DNA of 64,000 bases, from assembly GCF_002886185.1 (NCBI RefSeq), contig NZ_KZ614146.1:1968930-2032929 (forward strand), written 5' to 3'. This document shows, piece by piece, positions 62,240-64,000 of this stretch; position 1 is the first letter of the stretch; every line of letters starts with the position of its first letter. The notes under the pieces are model-generated. The model was given only the letters and a program-made list of their open reading frames with translations. It made no database searches and was not told where the DNA came from. The position numbers and the translations under genes are program-made. Source of the DNA: Salipaludibacillus neizhouensis. Lineage in GTDB: Bacteria > Bacillota > Bacilli > Bacillales > Salisediminibacteriaceae.

Positions 62240-63637
62240 TCAAAAGGTTTTTTCGACTTTTTCAGACATCCTCGAACGAGAAATGTGAGAACCTTTACTT
62301 TTGCCTTTTTTTCTTCTTCGCTTCTTCCTCTTTGGAGGGAACCCAGCTATACTCATGGCATACAGAAAGGGTGTACTCTTAACTTTAGGTGCTAACTTTG
62401 GGTCTTCTACTGGATATACTTGCCTAAGATTCATCTCTAGGATCCAAACATGCAGGTTTTTGTCTACGACAAAATCGATGGCAATATCTCCGTAACTACC
62501 TTTCTTGTCGATCGTTTTACAAGCACGAGTACAGATATCAATTATTTGTTTTTCTAGGGAGGAAGCACCTATCCTCCCTAGTTTGAAAATTCGTCGAAAG
62601 GCTTTACGACCTGTTAGCCAATAATCCAAGTTTCGTATATTAGTTATAATGCTCCCAGGATTAGAAATCCGGGCGGTGATACCTGAGGATTTCCAATGTT
62701 TGAATTTATTCTTTTGCATGTAGATACGAAAATCTATATTCCTTGATTGATGCTTAGTCGGCACGCCCTGTTGAACAAGATATGGTTTTGATCCGTTGAT
62801 CCGCTTTTGAAGAATAGAGTGGTCCTCTAAATTTGTAACACTCGTTTTATTCTTTTTATCATTTGTGATGTGGATAATAGATCTATCACGCTCTAATTGC
62901 ATAATTCCTCTACCTTCTGAACCTTTGATTGGTTTTAAATAAACGGAAGAATAAGTTCCAAGCATTTCCTTAACTTGTTCAATCGAGTTTACCTTTTTTG
63001 TGTAAGGAATGTATTTTTTTAAAGTTGAATCTGGGGACAACCATTCCCACATTTCCCACTTATTGAAAAAGTATGAATTAAATATGCTACCCTTGGTCAA
63101 CTTGTAGAGATGCTCATTTGCTGTTTTGGCTAGCGGTACTCTTTTATAAACAGCACCAGGAGAGGAAAAGGTTGCTTTTTTCCACTTTGAGTCCCCATTC
63201 GGCATTTGTGGTTGGAAATAGTACCCTTCAATCTTCTGTTTTTTGGTATTGATTCCCTCTTCAGCACAAATACAAATCATTCCTCTTACTTGAACATATT
63301 CTTCGATCCGTTTTTGTAATTTATTTAGTCTTTTGCTCAGTCGCTCATTCGTGTTGGCTGCAATCCATAATATCATTGGTCCTACTTGCAATGTTTTTTT
63401 TGTTATTCTGAACTCATAAGAAAGATCATCAGGAATGAAAAGTTCATTTTTAAGATTTTCAGATAGACCAATAGTGTCATCTGAAAGGTCTTTATCAAAT
63501 CGGACAGTCATCTTTCTACTCCAAGAACCAAAATGAAAATCAATCATCCCTGAGGAAATTTTTCCCTCACTTCGAAAGCTCACTGGCAAATGGATATCCC
63601 CATTTTTTTTTATACGTATATACTTTATTTTAAGCAT
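62240..63637 (-). CDS. YheC/YheD-type ATP-grasp protein, class C (2)
   Basis: 465 residues from an ATG after GGGAGGCG. The N-terminal domain (FHFGSWSRKMTVRF, then LSENLKNELFIPDDLSYEFR) equals that of 57044-58372. ATP-grasp residues: VYLKPIKGSEGRGIMQLE, YLVQQGVPTKHQSRNIDFRI, GDIAIDFVVDKNLHVWILEM. The C-terminus ends in a very basic tail (PPKRKKRRRKKGKSKG), absent from the other copy; such tails may bind spore-coat acidic proteins or nucleic acid. Confidence 0.88.
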   Translation of the reverse strand: MLKIKYIRIKKNGDIHLPVSFRSEGKISSGMIDFHFGSWSRKMTVRFDKDLSDDTIGLSENLKNELFIPDDLSYEFRITKKTLQVGPMILWIAANTNERLSKRLNKLQKRIEEYVQVRGMICICAEEGINTKKQKIEGYYFQPQMPNGDSKWKKATFSSPGAVYKRVPLAKTANEHLYKLTKGSIFNSYFFNKWEMWEWLSPDSTLKKYIPYTKKVNSIEQVKEMLGTYSSVYLKPIKGSEGRGIMQLERDRSIIHITNDKKNKTSVTNLEDHSILQKRINGSKPYLVQQGVPTKHQSRNIDFRIYMQKNKFKHWKSSGITARISNPGSIITNIRNLDYWLTGRKAFRRIFKLGRIGASSLEKQIIDICTRACKTIDKKGSYGDIAIDFVVDKNLHVWILEMNLRQVYPVEDPKLAPKVKSTPFLYAMSIAGFPPKRKKRRRKKGKSKGSHISRSRMSEKVEKTF

Positions 63638-63960
63638 CTAGGCGCCTCCCACCTTCTATTTTTTAATATTATATGAACATACAGAAAGATCGGAGTGGAC
63701 GAAATAAAACTAAAGTATTTAATTGAGTAATTAAAATCAGAAGTTAACAAATTATATTAGCAGTAGCATATATGTGTTTAGAAGATCTAACTCGGTGGGT
63801 AACAAGATAACCCTTTACGTAACTTCCCCTTAGATGCAGCGAAAACGCACATATTTTATTAATAGCCTAATAATCAATTCTACTAGTCAAAACACCAAGC
63901 ACAACATTTAATAATACATAGGATAACGTACAAGAATAATTCTTAAGGGAGGAATAAAAA
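63638..63960. other. Gene-free stretch at the right edge
   Basis: AT-rich, no gene or repeat that I can support; it should hold divergent promoters for the class C gene and the last gene. Confidence 0.3.
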
Positions 63961-64000
63961 TGGGCGTAGCTAATTTAAGTCTAGTTAGTGTAGAGATTAC
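63961..64000 (+). CDS. Start of an unidentified gene (partial)
   Basis: An ATG with TAAGGGAGGAAT before it opens MGVANLSLVSVEIT and runs off the window. Too short to identify. Confidence 0.45.

Overview
The window reads as chromosome of a low-GC, spore-forming Bacillaceae bacterium. It carries small acid-soluble spore proteins (SspP, an SspN-like protein, Tlp), SirA, and the LexA/YneA/YneB/YnzC/Tkt/YneF/CcdC/YneK/CitB/Tlp/YneP/YneQ block. That block is largely colinear, in reverse order, with the lexA-to-yneQ region of Bacillus subtilis. The species cannot be named from sequence alone. Unlike B. subtilis, this organism encodes the whole selenocysteine system (SelA, SelB, SelD, tRNA-Sec), two genes whose own reading frames contain an in-frame TGA, and the selenium-dependent tRNA enzyme MnmH.

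Layout. 1-9 kb: PHP phosphoesterase (partial), nadE, yneQ, tlp, yneP, a double-AAA SpoVK-like ATPase, a frameshifted DMT transporter, TVP38 and VanZ membrane proteins, small spore/Fur-type proteins and a DUF421 protein. 9-13 kb: citB and sspP. 13-19 kb: the selenium locus (selA, a 44-aa membrane peptide, a Rdx/SelW-like selenoprotein, selD that itself contains Sec, selB, selC). 18.9-31.3 kb: a 12.4-kb genomic island in the 3' half of selC, bounded by 70-bp direct repeats. It carries an integrase, an Mrr-type nuclease with a MerR-like head, a second small tyrosine recombinase, two XRE regulators, a helicase with iteron-like repeats, two secreted proteins, a HEPN protein and a membrane-anchored DUF559-type nuclease.

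31.4-40.7 kb: khtT-khtU, a D-Ala-D-Ala carboxypeptidase (apparently ATT start), yneK, ccdC, copZ-copA-csoR and mnmH. 40.8-45.8 kb: a decayed 5-kb element flanked by 76-bp copies of the yneF 3' end. It holds a YheC/YheD-type ATP-grasp gene, two proteins sharing an acidic motif, a holin-like toxin, strongly folded non-coding DNA and an integrase pseudogene. 45.8-51.2 kb: yneF, sirA, tkt, ynzC, yneB, yneA, four SOS boxes and lexA. 51.6-53 kb: relics of a YesL-type protein and a sugar ABC permease.

53.4-63.7 kb is the most unusual part. Eight further YheC/YheD-family ATP-grasp genes, in four architectural classes, lie side by side with almost nothing else, and a relic of one more. Copies of three classes fall into two related sets, which points to segmental duplication followed by inversion and deletion. 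In Bacillus the family is linked to the spore coat. I infer an expanded spore-surface ligation system, with the acidic peptides next to the ninth ATP-grasp gene at 42 kb as speculative substrates. A new gene begins at the right edge.
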